In this document: in pieces, positions 55,601 to 63,530 of the stretch
Position numbering within the stretch: the stretch's first letter is position 1
Layout: each line of letters begins with the position of its first letter
NCBI RefSeq assembly: GCF_007752135.1
Contig: NZ_CP036298.1
Span: 7,246,501-7,310,500, forward strand
Length of the DNA: 64,000 bases
Origin: Aureliella helgolandensis
GTDB lineage: Bacteria; Planctomycetota; Planctomycetia; Pirellulales; Pirellulaceae
Reading direction: 5' to 3'
Notes under the pieces: model-generated
Seen by the model: the letters and a program-made list of their open reading frames with translations, nothing else
Databases searched by the model: none
What the model was told of the DNA's origin: nothing
Made by a program: the position numbers and the translations under genes

Positions 55601-56893
55601 CAGCCACAGCGGATCGGCGCTGACCGCGCGACGCAGTGCCACCAACTGCTGATCGGTATTCCCCAGACTTCGGTAGCAATTCGCCAGTAGAAAATCGACC
55701 TGCTTGACCAGTTCGGTATCGCGTTGGAATAGGGCCCGGGAGTTTTCGATGGCCGTGGCCGCTTGTCGCCACTCCCCGTTGTCCGCCAGCATCCGCGCCT
55801 CCAGGAAGCGAATGGGCGCCTCGGCATAGTTCTGGGCGCGCAATTCGGCCAGCAGCTCCTCCACTCGCTCCGAATTCCCCGCATCCAACTCTAGCTGCGC
55901 CAAATTCCACAACAAATCCGCTTGCCCAGGAACCGCCCGCAAACCGCGTCGCAGAATTTCTGTGGCGGCTGGTATATCGTCTTTCTGCAGTTCGATCTGA
56001 GCCGCCGAGCCGTACAAGTCAGCCATCGTGGGATTGGCTTCCAGTCCGGCAGTAACGATGGCCAACGCCTCGTCGATGCGTTGACCGGCCAAAGCGGCCC
56101 GAACCGCGAACACCACCGCTTCTCCCTGAGATGCATCGATCTGCAGCGCTTGCTGGGCGTCACTCCACGCACCATCCAACATCTGATTCGCGGCATCGGG
56201 AGCAGAGCTCAGCAGCGTTTCATAGCGGGCCAGCTTCCAGCGCCCCCGCGCAACGCAACTCTCCGTAGATTGCGGATTATCTTCCACCAGATGATCGAGC
56301 ACCGACAATGCCTCCACGGGCTGATTCAGTTGGTTGGTCAGCAACCCCGCTAGTGTGGCCGCATAGACCGCACTGGCTCCATCGTGTTGCACTGCCTGCT
56401 CGTAGGCCTTCAACGCTTCCTCGGACTCCCCCACCGCTTGCTCACAACGGCCCAGTTGCCATTGGTACTTCGCTAAATCGGCGGGACTGTCGGCGGCACT
56501 GGGAATCAGGAAGTCCGAAAGATGGCCTCGCGCGTCATCATAGCGTTGCATGGCCATCGAGAGGTCCACCAATTGCTGCCGTGGTTCCAGCAAATTGGGG
56601 TCGATACGCACCGCCCGTTCCAATTCAAAATACCCGGCTTCATACTGCTGCGTCTCCACCAGCAGCTCCCCCAGATCAGCATGAAGGTCTGCCGAACCTC
56701 CATCGGCGGCCAAATAGCGACGCAGCAAGCGAATGGCGTCGGCGGGGCGATCTTCCTCCTGAGCAATTTGAGCTTCTTCAAGCAGGCGGTCGGTACTACG
56801 GCCTTGCTGCCAACGATTGAGTCCAAACAGGGCTAAACCAAGTACAAGCGAGACGGATAGCAGAATGATGAGAAAGCGGACGTTAAGACGCAT
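52655..56893 (-). CDS. Very large TPR protein, membrane-anchored
   Basis: A 1412-residue protein. An N-terminal membrane helix (about 8-27, FLIILLSVSLVLGLALFGL) is followed by TPR repeats over nearly the whole chain, for example VTQQYEAGYFELERAVRIDPN-like, AVQHDGASAVYAATLAGLL and, near the C-terminus, AYDRVLAVEPRNIPALNNKAMLL. Most of it is probably in the periplasm. TPR proteins of this build help exopolysaccharide export or PEP-CTERM/EPS systems in other bacteria, and here rmlA/rmlB/rmlD-like genes lie just downstream. Many Ala, Glu, Gln and Leu residues; no catalytic domain seen. Confidence 0.88.
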   Translation of the reverse strand: MRLNVRFLIILLSVSLVLGLALFGLNRWQQGRSTDRLLEEAQIAQEEDRPADAIRLLRRYLAADGGSADLHADLGELLVETQQYEAGYFELERAVRIDPNLLEPRQQLVDLSMAMQRYDDARGHLSDFLIPSAADSPADLAKYQWQLGRCEQAVGESEEALKAYEQAVQHDGASAVYAATLAGLLTNQLNQPVEALSVLDHLVEDNPQSTESCVARGRWKLARYETLLSSAPDAANQMLDGAWSDAQQALQIDASQGEAVVFAVRAALAGQRIDEALAIVTAGLEANPTMADLYGSAAQIELQKDDIPAATEILRRGLRAVPGQADLLWNLAQLELDAGNSERVEELLAELRAQNYAEAPIRFLEARMLADNGEWRQAATAIENSRALFQRDTELVKQVDFLLANCYRSLGNTDQQLVALRRAVSADPLWLPARLALADALNQLGRTQEARNEYQQLLAMPNPPIAAVLNLARSLLVEGLQLPENQRNWERLKEVLTILKESPEAAADVAILEAELLAGTERQVAAEKRLEKALVEIPDSRSLWLALIALQMRSQDWAAAEQTLVQAHEALGDLVALRLERARLLLQRDGLNVDREQLEAIAAPDASWPPTEQAQLAAGVASYFLSLDELDLSEKYARRAAETAVGQKSLGIQLLLFDLAFRSSKLGMMQQTLEDVRRIEGDGPLWRVGEATRLSVLAEELTDQPLERQQLISKAFEHLAEAAVARPAWARIPRLRGEIYDRQGDTEQAAKGYVEAIELGEQNPQIIARAIYLLYEQARFVEANEVVRRLQERQTPFSLELAQAASQVSLQLENFDQALSLAKGWATESGKPQDHIWLAQVYSISRQNSEAEKEFQVAIEMSPAEPAGWVALVQMLARTGQSEAATETLAEAAEAIAADQRDNALAQCYEAVKDFQRAEESYDRALADAPGDAALARRFADFLIRTEGQKRAEPILERLAAGESGEARWARRSLALLLGMSGEQEKFQRARELLEQNLAQDANVEDQRTLAIILSARPEPELTTQAVAMLEKIVGDQKRFSLPDNYLLAKAYARQGDWSRYSRTMRGVLSNGGADSAEYVSEYANALDRQNEPGEADLWFRRLRDLAPQGAIADSIEAKLLFRSNDFPRLLTLLQGRAQSENRMQWAAEMAETVGMNIKHGPAASDAEAEPFLELAERLFEQFSSVDPPNNLAEYPAFLARQGRVEELLKSLPELPEIEPIRLAEIGHLALQSGAVGGQQLQELIGLIKQAADQNPTQTELSMCLGDLLSWEGDWEAAIRAYDRVLAVEPRNIPALNNKAMLLALAAKRLSEAVKVINHAISTKGPYDYLLDTQGLVILALGDQVAAESNFRKAIAASPSPDRYFHLAQALEAQGKKDEAREAFQQATSAGLTEAGIHPLERPVFQRLSKSL

Positions 56894-57300
56894 AGCACTC
56901 TACAATGGACGAGAGATCGAGCAAAAGGGTACCACCGCCTGATGGCAATGGCGTTCAAGTCTAAAGGGACTAGCTCATTCTACGGCAGCCTGCAGGGATG
57001 TCCAAACGCAGGCGCGTTCTCGTACCAAAGTTTGGGAGACACATGCGGGTGCTGCGCATTGTACGGATTGTAGGCAGCCCCCCGCTCCTCCACAGTGCGA
57101 CCACCTGCCTGAGCGAGCTCCCTCCCCTCCCAACCGTATGCCGGCTCAACGCAATCGCACCCCGCAGCGTGACGGGCTGTTGAAATAGTAACCCGCTGCG
57201 TGACGGGCTGTTGATTTAATCCCAATTTGAATTTTAATGCGGAGGTAGCATCCTTAATTGCCTTGTAGCGAAGGTTACCCTTCCTTGCTCACGCGGCTAG
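56894..57300. other. Intergenic region with dispersed-repeat copies
   Basis: 407 bp. The first 200 bp, with the TPR gene promoter, are unremarkable apart from a - strand KOPS-like octamer (57120-57127). From about 57155 come repeat segments (GTGACGGGCTGTTGAAATAG and CCTTGCTCACGCGG), the latter cut by the IS1182 element. Confidence 0.55.
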
Positions 57301-58826
57301 GCTGTGAAGTTTTTTCACCAACGGACTCTTTTGGTATTCCAACCACGAAATTTTTTCGAATTGGCGGCTGAAAGTCTTACTGGGTCGGATTGTTGGCCAG
57401 CAAGTTAGCTCGTGTCCATCATGCTCATCTCTTCGAGTTGTGTTATTTCTCAACCAAGCGGTTGCCTTGCAACTGCTTAGATTGCCAAGGCCCCCAGGTT
57501 TACCATGCGTGTGAAGTTAAAGGCCACGGCATGCCATAGCGCTACCGCTTTGACCTTCACCAGTCCTCGAACTTTGAATTGCCGAAGGTTCCGATTGCGG
57601 CAGTCCGCATTGGGAAACTCGGCAACCGACGGGCGCGTCTTGTAAAGCTCTTTGTATTCCTCTTTGGCCATTCTCGCGCGAAACGCTGTGTATTCGTCGC
57701 TTTCGCCAGGTTGCTGCGCGTGAGGATCTTTGCCTTTGCTTTCCAATACCGATCCACGGGGGATCGTGGAGACGACTTCGGTCCCTTTAGACTCCACGGT
57801 CTTAACATCGCCCTTGGTTGCGTAAGCGGAATCGACCAATTGCGTCTTTGGTGTCTTGTCGTAAGTTGAGCACACTTTCTCGTGCATTGGTGCCATTTGG
57901 CCACTGTCAGTTCCCGAGTTGATAACATCGACAGCGACTATTACTCGCGAGTCAGCATCGGTTGCGAACTGGACGTTGAAGGCCGGATCGAAGCCACCAT
58001 TGGCCATCTTCATATTACGGGCGTCAGGGTCCGTAGTGCTCACGCGAGTCTTTTCGCCGTCACCTTTTCTCCGAGACTCGCGCTGCTTACTAAGCTCCTC
58101 AAACTGTCGCAAAGCCTCATCTAATCGCTCTTGACGCTCACGCGATGCTCGTTCGACTGCCGCTTGGCGACGTGCGTCTCCATCGGAACGATCGCATTCG
58201 TTCTCGGATTCTTTCTTCAATCTATCTACGTGAGCCTGAGCCTGCTGCTGCAATGACTCAAGCGTCGGCTTGCGGCGAAACGAACTACTGCCTGCACTAG
58301 CCCGAACGCGCATTCCGTCTTGGGCAATGGTCTCCAGGGGCACCAGACCTTGGGCGACCAACGAGGCAACCGTGTCAACGAGCGTCTTCTCCAAGAATGC
58401 TCCGTTCTCCACTCGAAAGTCGCTCAACGTGTGATAATTGACCGTGACATTTCCGAGCGTCCATAAATAGGCTATGTCCGTCTCGCATCGGCGACCAAGT
58501 TCTCGGGCTGTGCCGATGCCATCCAAGGTTGCCAGAAGCCACAGTGAAACCAGTATCTCCGGCGCAATACTATTGCGGCCAACGGTGCTCTTGGTGACAA
58601 CGATCTTTTCATACAGAGGTTCTAGGTCCAACGTTTTGACAAACGACCAGACAATGCGAGCACGATGGTCGCGCGGAAGCATATCTTCAAGTGAAAGCAT
58701 GTGCATTTCCACTTGAATACGATGGGGGCGGGAAACACGAGCAAGCTGCGATGGTTTTTGAGTATTCATGCTATAGTTGTAGCGCCCAAAATTAATTTGC
58801 AAACCACTTGGCTAAAAATTCACAGC
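57301..58826 (-). mobile_element. IS1182-family insertion sequence, 1526 bp, complete
   Basis: Left end GCTGTGAAGTTTTTTCACCA and, read from the right, GCTGTGAATTTTTAGCCAA are imperfect inverted repeats. The palindromic tetramer CTAG flanks both ends (57297-57300 and 58827-58830), the 4-bp duplication usual for IS1182. It interrupts a CCTTGCTCACGCGG...GCGGGTTAATATTTCAACAG dispersed repeat. Confidence 0.9.
57477..58769 (-). CDS. IS1182-family DDE transposase
   Basis: A 430-residue transposase. The N-terminus (MLSLEDMLPRDHRARIVWSFV) is the DUF772 domain; IAQDGMRVRASAGSSSFRRK and DSAYATKGDVKTVESKG carry core residues of the DDE domain, separated by a long charged coiled-coil insertion (about 180-270, QQQAQAHVDRLKKESENECD). 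The ATG at 58769 is taken; a TTG 11 codons upstream is in frame. No frameshift is seen, so it may be active. Confidence 0.92.
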   Translation of the reverse strand: MNTQKPSQLARVSRPHRIQVEMHMLSLEDMLPRDHRARIVWSFVKTLDLEPLYEKIVVTKSTVGRNSIAPEILVSLWLLATLDGIGTARELGRRCETDIAYLWTLGNVTVNYHTLSDFRVENGAFLEKTLVDTVASLVAQGLVPLETIAQDGMRVRASAGSSSFRRKPTLESLQQQAQAHVDRLKKESENECDRSDGDARRQAAVERASRERQERLDEALRQFEELSKQRESRRKGDGEKTRVSTTDPDARNMKMANGGFDPAFNVQFATDADSRVIVAVDVINSGTDSGQMAPMHEKVCSTYDKTPKTQLVDSAYATKGDVKTVESKGTEVVSTIPRGSVLESKGKDPHAQQPGESDEYTAFRARMAKEEYKELYKTRPSVAEFPNADCRNRNLRQFKVRGLVKVKAVALWHAVAFNFTRMVNLGALAI

Positions 58827-58830
58827 CTAG

Positions 58831-59063
58831 GCGGGTTAATATTTCAACAGCCCGGTGAGCAAGGAAAGGTGGTTTCCGCCACACAAGATTCAAGGGCTCC
58901 AGCTCGCCGTGAAAGCACAAACCGTTCTTAACTCGACAAGCCGGAGGGCTTGGATTGCATAGAGTCAACCGGTCGGTGGCCTAACGACTCAGCTGCCGGC
59001 AGGCACTCCAAAGCGATGACGAGTCATCGCACTCCATATGGACTGCTGCGACTTGTCGTAGCT
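58831..59063. repeat. Left part of a ~290-bp higher-order repeat unit
   Basis: From GGTGAGCAAGGAAAGGTGG (58854) to the base of palindrome B (59063). The order GAGCAAGG box, CCACACAAGATTCAAG, AACCGTTCTTAACTCGACAA, GTCAACCGGTCGGTGGC and the 50-bp element is the same as in the tandem units at 62944-63600. The unit continues after the insertion sequence at 60873. Confidence 0.8.
59013..59062 (-). repeat. Triple-palindrome 50-bp element, copy 6 (interrupted at its base)
   Basis: Palindrome A GCGATGACGAGTCATCGC (59013-59030), spacer ACTCCATATGGACT and palindrome B GCTGCGACTTGTCGTAGC (59045-59062). The insertion sequence begins two bases after it, within the target AGCT. Confidence 0.9.
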
Positions 59064-60872
59064 AGTGTCTGTCCGGAAATTGCCTTGCTGGAGGATTTCA
59101 CGCAGTCAGATGCTATCAGACAATCAGGAAGAGTTGCCTTCGCTTCGCATTCATTGCCGCTAGGTGAAGTCAAATCCAGCCGTTTTGACCGACTTTGCGT
59201 CGCTGGCGCGGACCGGTAGCCAGCTGGCTAATTCAAAAGTGACGAACCTCAGTCACATGCCCTAAGCCGCTTTGCGTTTGCTCTGTGCTGCCGATGCATT
59301 GGGGCGTTGTTTAGAAAGCAGTAGCTTTCCAAGCGTGTGTATATTGCGACCTAGAATCGCTAATCCCAAATAGCGTTCAAAGCCGAGTTCAGTCCGGTCG
59401 CGACAACGCTTCAAACCATTGCCCCGCTGTAACACTCCGATCGCTGCCTCGATGCCTGAGTGGTGTAGTCGGGTTCGGTGAAATTTAGCACTTTCGTTCT
59501 TAATCCGCTGTACGTATTCACCAGGAGCCCGCGGTAGTACGCATACATCTTCGATTATCTGCTGCAGGTTTGATTCATTTTCCGCTGAATAGAAACCTCG
59601 GTCAAAAGACGCGGTGTGAATCTCGCCTGCGTGCTTCTTCTGAGCCAACTTCGTTTGTTCCACCACGACATCCTGGTCACGCACGTCGCGAGCCATCAAG
59701 TGATAGTGACTAATGAAACCAGCACCATCCTCGTAAACCAAAGCCAATCGACCATATTGATTGGGTTGTCCGGCTTTGCCGCGACGGTAAAGCTGCGTGT
59801 GTGTTTCGAACAAGCTGAACAGCTTGTCGCAATTGGGGACTGACTCACCCAATAGGACACGCCGACGCGCCGTATCGCAAACCTGCTCGGTCAGTCCTGT
59901 CCAATGTTCGATTGTTGTGATTAGGGACAGAGTTACTGTGGATGCACCGAGAGATTTCGCCTCATTCGTCAGTGATTTCGCTCGCTCGAGCAAAAGTGCT
60001 ACGCGTTGCAGCAGGTCGCGATAACGCGATTCCAAGGCTTCCTTTTTGCGTGAGCTCTTGCTGGCAGCAATCCGTCCTATCTGCTGCTTTAAGCTCTTGA
60101 TCTTCTTGACTAGATGCCCCACTTGTCTCCATCCTGTGGTCTCAAGCTGTTGCGCCAACTCAACACAGAACGGAATGAACTTGCGAACACCGTCGTAGAT
60201 CAAACTGCTCTCTGTCGGATAGTGAATGTTAGTTTCAATAACAAATGAATCAGCCCGAACTGTGGAACTGGCATCGGGAGCAATGCTCTGGCCAGCGGTG
60301 ACGATAGCTTGGTTGATCTTACTAATCGTCTCAGGTTTGAGCAGACAGATGGTATCGCGTATGCGTCTGAAAGTGAAACCGTCGGTGTCTTGCCAGTCGC
60401 CGATTCCCATGATTCCGCGGAGACGCCGATGATTCTCGACTTGATCCTGTAGTTTGTCGTAATCAAGATTACATCCAAGTCTGACTGCTGCAAGCACAAC
60501 AACATGCCAATCGTCTATGCCTGGCCTTCCAACATCCCGTCGAGAGTCTTGGTTTAGATCCGCAGCGACAGCCTGAACGACTTTCGTTCTCAACTTGGCA
60601 TTGGTATAAAGATATTGAAGCCCGAGCAAGACGGGCACGATTTCATCGCGAGATTCCAAGTTGAGTTCAACTTGTGCGATAGGGCTGCAATCGAAGCGTT
60701 GCTGTTTTTGATATGGCTTGCGAACCACGTCTACTCCTCGAAGATTAAGCGTTTGGACCTGTTTTAGTCAACAAATTCAACGCTCGAACTCGCTCGCGGG
60801 TTCGTTCTTCGGGGAGCTTTTTTGAAAATTAGCCAATAATTTACAGACGCTTTCAATTTCCGGACGGACACT
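59064..60872 (-). mobile_element. ISNCY-type insertion sequence, 1809 bp, complete
   Basis: Left end AGTGTCTGTCCGGAAATTG and, read from the right, AGTGTCCGTCCGGAAATTG are inverted repeats with one difference in 19. AGCT flanks both ends (59060-59063 and 60873-60876), a 4-bp target duplication. The target is the last bases of palindrome B of a REP-like element. One transposase gene on the - strand. Confidence 0.9.
59262..60728 (-). CDS. ISNCY/IS5-like DDE transposase
   Basis: A 488-residue transposase. An N-terminal helical domain (LQYLYTNAKLRTKVVQAV, DDWHVVVLAAVRLG) is followed by a DDE core with VRADSFVIETNIHYPTESSL (first Asp and the NIHYPT motif), ASFDRGFYSAENESNL (second Asp) and HHSGIEAAIGVLQRGNG (Glu). 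Similar proteins are annotated as ISNCY family. Complete, without frameshift. Confidence 0.88.
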   Translation of the reverse strand: MVRKPYQKQQRFDCSPIAQVELNLESRDEIVPVLLGLQYLYTNAKLRTKVVQAVAADLNQDSRRDVGRPGIDDWHVVVLAAVRLGCNLDYDKLQDQVENHRRLRGIMGIGDWQDTDGFTFRRIRDTICLLKPETISKINQAIVTAGQSIAPDASSTVRADSFVIETNIHYPTESSLIYDGVRKFIPFCVELAQQLETTGWRQVGHLVKKIKSLKQQIGRIAASKSSRKKEALESRYRDLLQRVALLLERAKSLTNEAKSLGASTVTLSLITTIEHWTGLTEQVCDTARRRVLLGESVPNCDKLFSLFETHTQLYRRGKAGQPNQYGRLALVYEDGAGFISHYHLMARDVRDQDVVVEQTKLAQKKHAGEIHTASFDRGFYSAENESNLQQIIEDVCVLPRAPGEYVQRIKNESAKFHRTRLHHSGIEAAIGVLQRGNGLKRCRDRTELGFERYLGLAILGRNIHTLGKLLLSKQRPNASAAQSKRKAA

Positions 60873-61807
60873 AGCTATCTTGCCCGGCAACCAAAAGACT
60901 CGCCAGTAGGCGCAAACACGTCCCAGGGAGGGGAGCGTTTGAACAGCCCCCCAGCGAGAGCAAGGAAAGGTGGTCGCCGCTGCAAGACAGTACGGCACTC
61001 CCCTCAAGGCAAAGCCCAAATCGATCCCAGTTCAACAAGCCCGAGAGCAATGCCAGAGATCGTCAATACTGCAGAGCATTTCACATGCAATTCTCGCATT
61101 GCAATTCCATCAACAAGCCACTTAATGGCTTGGGCCCTCCCGCCACACGACCGCTTACTGGAATCGCAACCCGCTGCGTGAGCAAGGAAAGGTGGTCGCC
61201 GATGCAAGCTACAGTACGGCACTCCCCTCAAGGCAAAGTCAAAATCGCTCCCAGTTCAACAAGCCGGTGAGCAATGTCAGAGATCGTCAATACTGCAGAG
61301 CATTTCACATGCAATTCTCGCATTGCAATTCCATTAACAAGCCACTTAATGGCTTGGTCTCTGCCGCCCCGCGACCACTTGCTGGAATCGCAACCCGCAG
61401 CGTGAGCAAGGAAAGGCGGGCGCAGCTACAAGCTTTTGTACGGCACTACTTCGACGGAAATGCTGAAACCGCCCCGAATCGAATTGCACCAACAACTAAT
61501 ACGGTGTTGCATATGCGGCGGGTTACAAGATCAACACGCCGGTGAGCAAGGATCAGCGGCTGCCACTACAAGCTCGTTTACGGCACCAGCTCCGCGGCAA
61601 AGCTGAAAGCGCACTTGAGCAACGGTCGAGTAAGCAAGCCGGTAAAACGACACCTCGGAGTAACTCAGTCAGGACCGCCAATCCATACCGAAAAAATGGC
61701 GAGCATTTCAAGCCAGATCTTTAGGGGCACCGCACGAAAAAAGCTGACACCAACTCGAAGTCAGCATCAGCTTTTCAGATTTCAATCGCAATCACGCCAA
61801 GTCGAAA
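60873..61807. other. Non-coding tandem-repeat region
   Basis: 935 bp. It begins with the right part of the interrupted ~290-bp unit (TCTTGCCCGGCAACCAAAAG), then contains units starting at GAGCAAGGAAAGG boxes at 60955, 61178, 61403 and 61541. Open frames across it are repeat by-products with no ribosome binding sites. Confidence 0.7.
60953..61645 (+). repeat. ~224-bp tandem repeat, two full and two partial units
   Basis: Units begin near 60953 and 61177 (spacing 224 bp) and are nearly identical: GAGCAAGGAAAGGTGGTCGC, TACGGCACTCCCCTCAAGGC, GTCAATACTGCAGAGCATTT, CACATGCAATTCTCGCATTG and GCCACTTAATGGC follow in order in both. Shorter, diverged units start near 61402 and 61541. Each ends in AATCGCAACCCGCWGC. 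Confidence 0.88.
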
Positions 61808-62422
61808 CTAGGCGTTACGCTTCTTCAGCATGCGTACGAAAGGCACACCAACCAAAGCCAATGCCAATGCTGGTGGCAAAGGAACGGCTGCTGGTCCAGG
61901 CGCACTAACACTGCCGCTTGGCGATCCGCCGAGCCCAACGAAGGCAGGGCCGTCAATATCTGCGGGACGTCGGCTGGAGACGAGGTACAGAACTTTGGAG
62001 TGAGCTCCGCGAGAAGTCAGCGAACTAACCAAATCAAAGAGAGAGGTTGGAGTTCCGGCTGTGAACGTATCCAGCGACACTCCTCCAGCGGTGAACCCAC
62101 TTCCGCTCAATGCGGCGTTAGCGGCCGAACCGATCGATCCGGAAGCTGCTGCGAGCGACGCGGTCGAAACAGTCAGACTGTCGATGCCGGACAGCGTGTT
62201 GGACTGCTGAGTTACCTGATACAGGTAAGCGTAATCGCCATCAGCCAAGCCGATTCCCATGTCATCCCCAGCAGTGCCCTTATAGACAGCTGTGCCGAGA
62301 GTGAAATCAAAGGTCCCGTCATTGAGCGACTGGGACGAATAGGCAGTCACAAAACCAGCTTGAGCTGGGGCGGCGATGCAGCAAGCTGCCAAGGCCAAAA
62401 CACTAAACAAAACTTTTTTCAT
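61808..62422 (-). CDS. Exported protein with PEP-CTERM-like sorting signal
   Basis: A 204-residue protein. Signal peptide MKKVLFSVLALAACCIAAPAQA (split by position, about 1-22); a Ser/Gly/Thr/Ala-rich body without Cys outside the signal; and a C-terminus PAAVPLPPALALALVGVPF with a following basic end KKRNA. This is the VPLPP/PEP-CTERM tripartite pattern (motif, hydrophobic helix, basic tail) recognised by exosortases, so the protein is probably cut and fixed outside the cell or on exopolysaccharide. Start at 62422 with GGAG 6 bp upstream; the longer frame is not supported. No exosortase is in the window. Confidence 0.82.
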   Translation of the reverse strand: MKKVLFSVLALAACCIAAPAQAGFVTAYSSQSLNDGTFDFTLGTAVYKGTAGDDMGIGLADGDYAYLYQVTQQSNTLSGIDSLTVSTASLAAASGSIGSAANAALSGSGFTAGGVSLDTFTAGTPTSLFDLVSSLTSRGAHSKVLYLVSSRRPADIDGPAFVGLGGSPSGSVSAPGPAAVPLPPALALALVGVPFVRMLKKRNA

Positions 62423-62945
62423 AGGACGCTCCGGTGTTGAACAAAGAGAAACATGTAGGGGCAAATGGCCGACATCAGATTGGTATGTTAAATGGTGACG
62501 ATTATAAGTCAAGAGAAACGTTTCCCTACTTTGACCGGTCCCCCAACGCTTGCAATGCGGGAGGTATGGATAAAAGGGGTAATATGACTAAAGGCAGAAA
62601 TGACGACGACTGCACCAAGGATGCAAGGACGGCCACTGACCGCCAACGCCGTGTCTTTAGACCCCATAACACGCCCCAGTGGCCCAAAGAACTACTGTGC
62701 AGAAGCCTCCGATCTGCCATTGCCAGGGGGCCTAAAATAGCGATTTTTCTTCATAGGAAATTTAAATTTTGTTCGGTCTTGATGCTACCGAATGTTTATG
62801 CAGTCACATTTTGCGACCAGCAACTCCACGCGTCTGGAGCCCCAACAACCAGGGGCAAGCTTCAAGCGTAACCCCGCCAGAATCCAATGCTCATCTGCCC
62901 CGAAATTAACCGCTCAGTAGCCGAGCCTCAATCGCCCTAGCACAA

Positions 62946-62995
62946 GCGATGACGAGTCATTGCGCTCCATATGGACTGCTGCGACTTGTCGTAGC
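62946..62995 (-). repeat. Triple-palindrome 50-bp element, copy 7
   Basis: A GCGATGACGAGTCATTGC (62946-62963, one wobble), spacer GCTCCATATGGACT, B GCTGCGACTTGTCGTAGC (62978-62995, one wobble). Confidence 0.88.
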
Positions 62996-63237
62996 TTTCT
63001 TGCCCGGCAACCCAAAGATTCGCCAGCAGGCGTAAACACTACCCCAGGGAGGGAATCGCTTGAACAGCCTCCCGCTGCGCGAGCAAGGAAAGGTGGTTTC
63101 CGCCACACGAGATTCAGGAGCTCCAGCTCGCCGCGAAAGCACAAACCGTTCTTAGCTCAACGAGCCGGAAGGACTTGGATTGCACGGAGTCAACCGGTCG
63201 GTGGCTTAACGACGCACCTCCCAGTAGTCACTCCAAA

Positions 63238-63287
63238 GCGATGACGAGGCATTGCGCTCCATATGGACTGCTACGACTCGTCGTAGC
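63238..63287 (-). repeat. Triple-palindrome 50-bp element, copy 8
   Basis: A GCGATGACGAGGCATTGC (63238-63255, stem damaged), spacer GCTCCATATGGACT, B GCTACGACTCGTCGTAGC (63270-63287, perfect). Confidence 0.88.
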
Positions 63288-63530
63288 TTTCCTGCCCGGC
63301 AACCAAAAGACTCGCCAGCAGGCGTAAACACTACCCCAGGGAGGGGATCGCTTGAACAGCCTCCCGCTGCGCGAGCAAGGAACGGTGGTTTCCACCACAC
63401 GAGATTCAAGAGCCCTATCTCGCCTTGAAAATCACAAACCGTTCTTAACTCAACAAGCCGGAAGGACTCGGATTGCATAGAGTAAACTGGTCGGTGGCTT
63501 AGCGACTTAGCTCCCAGCAGGTACTCCAAA

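Noticed and set aside
61192-61724. Two open frames (61192-61545 and 61542-61724)
   Set aside because: They run through tandem repeats, lack ribosome binding sites and encode low-complexity, repeat-derived peptides.
62434-62871. 145-codon open frame upstream of the PEP-CTERM-like gene
   Set aside because: No ribosome binding site, composition unlike genes of the window, and it covers the promoter region of the divergent gene.
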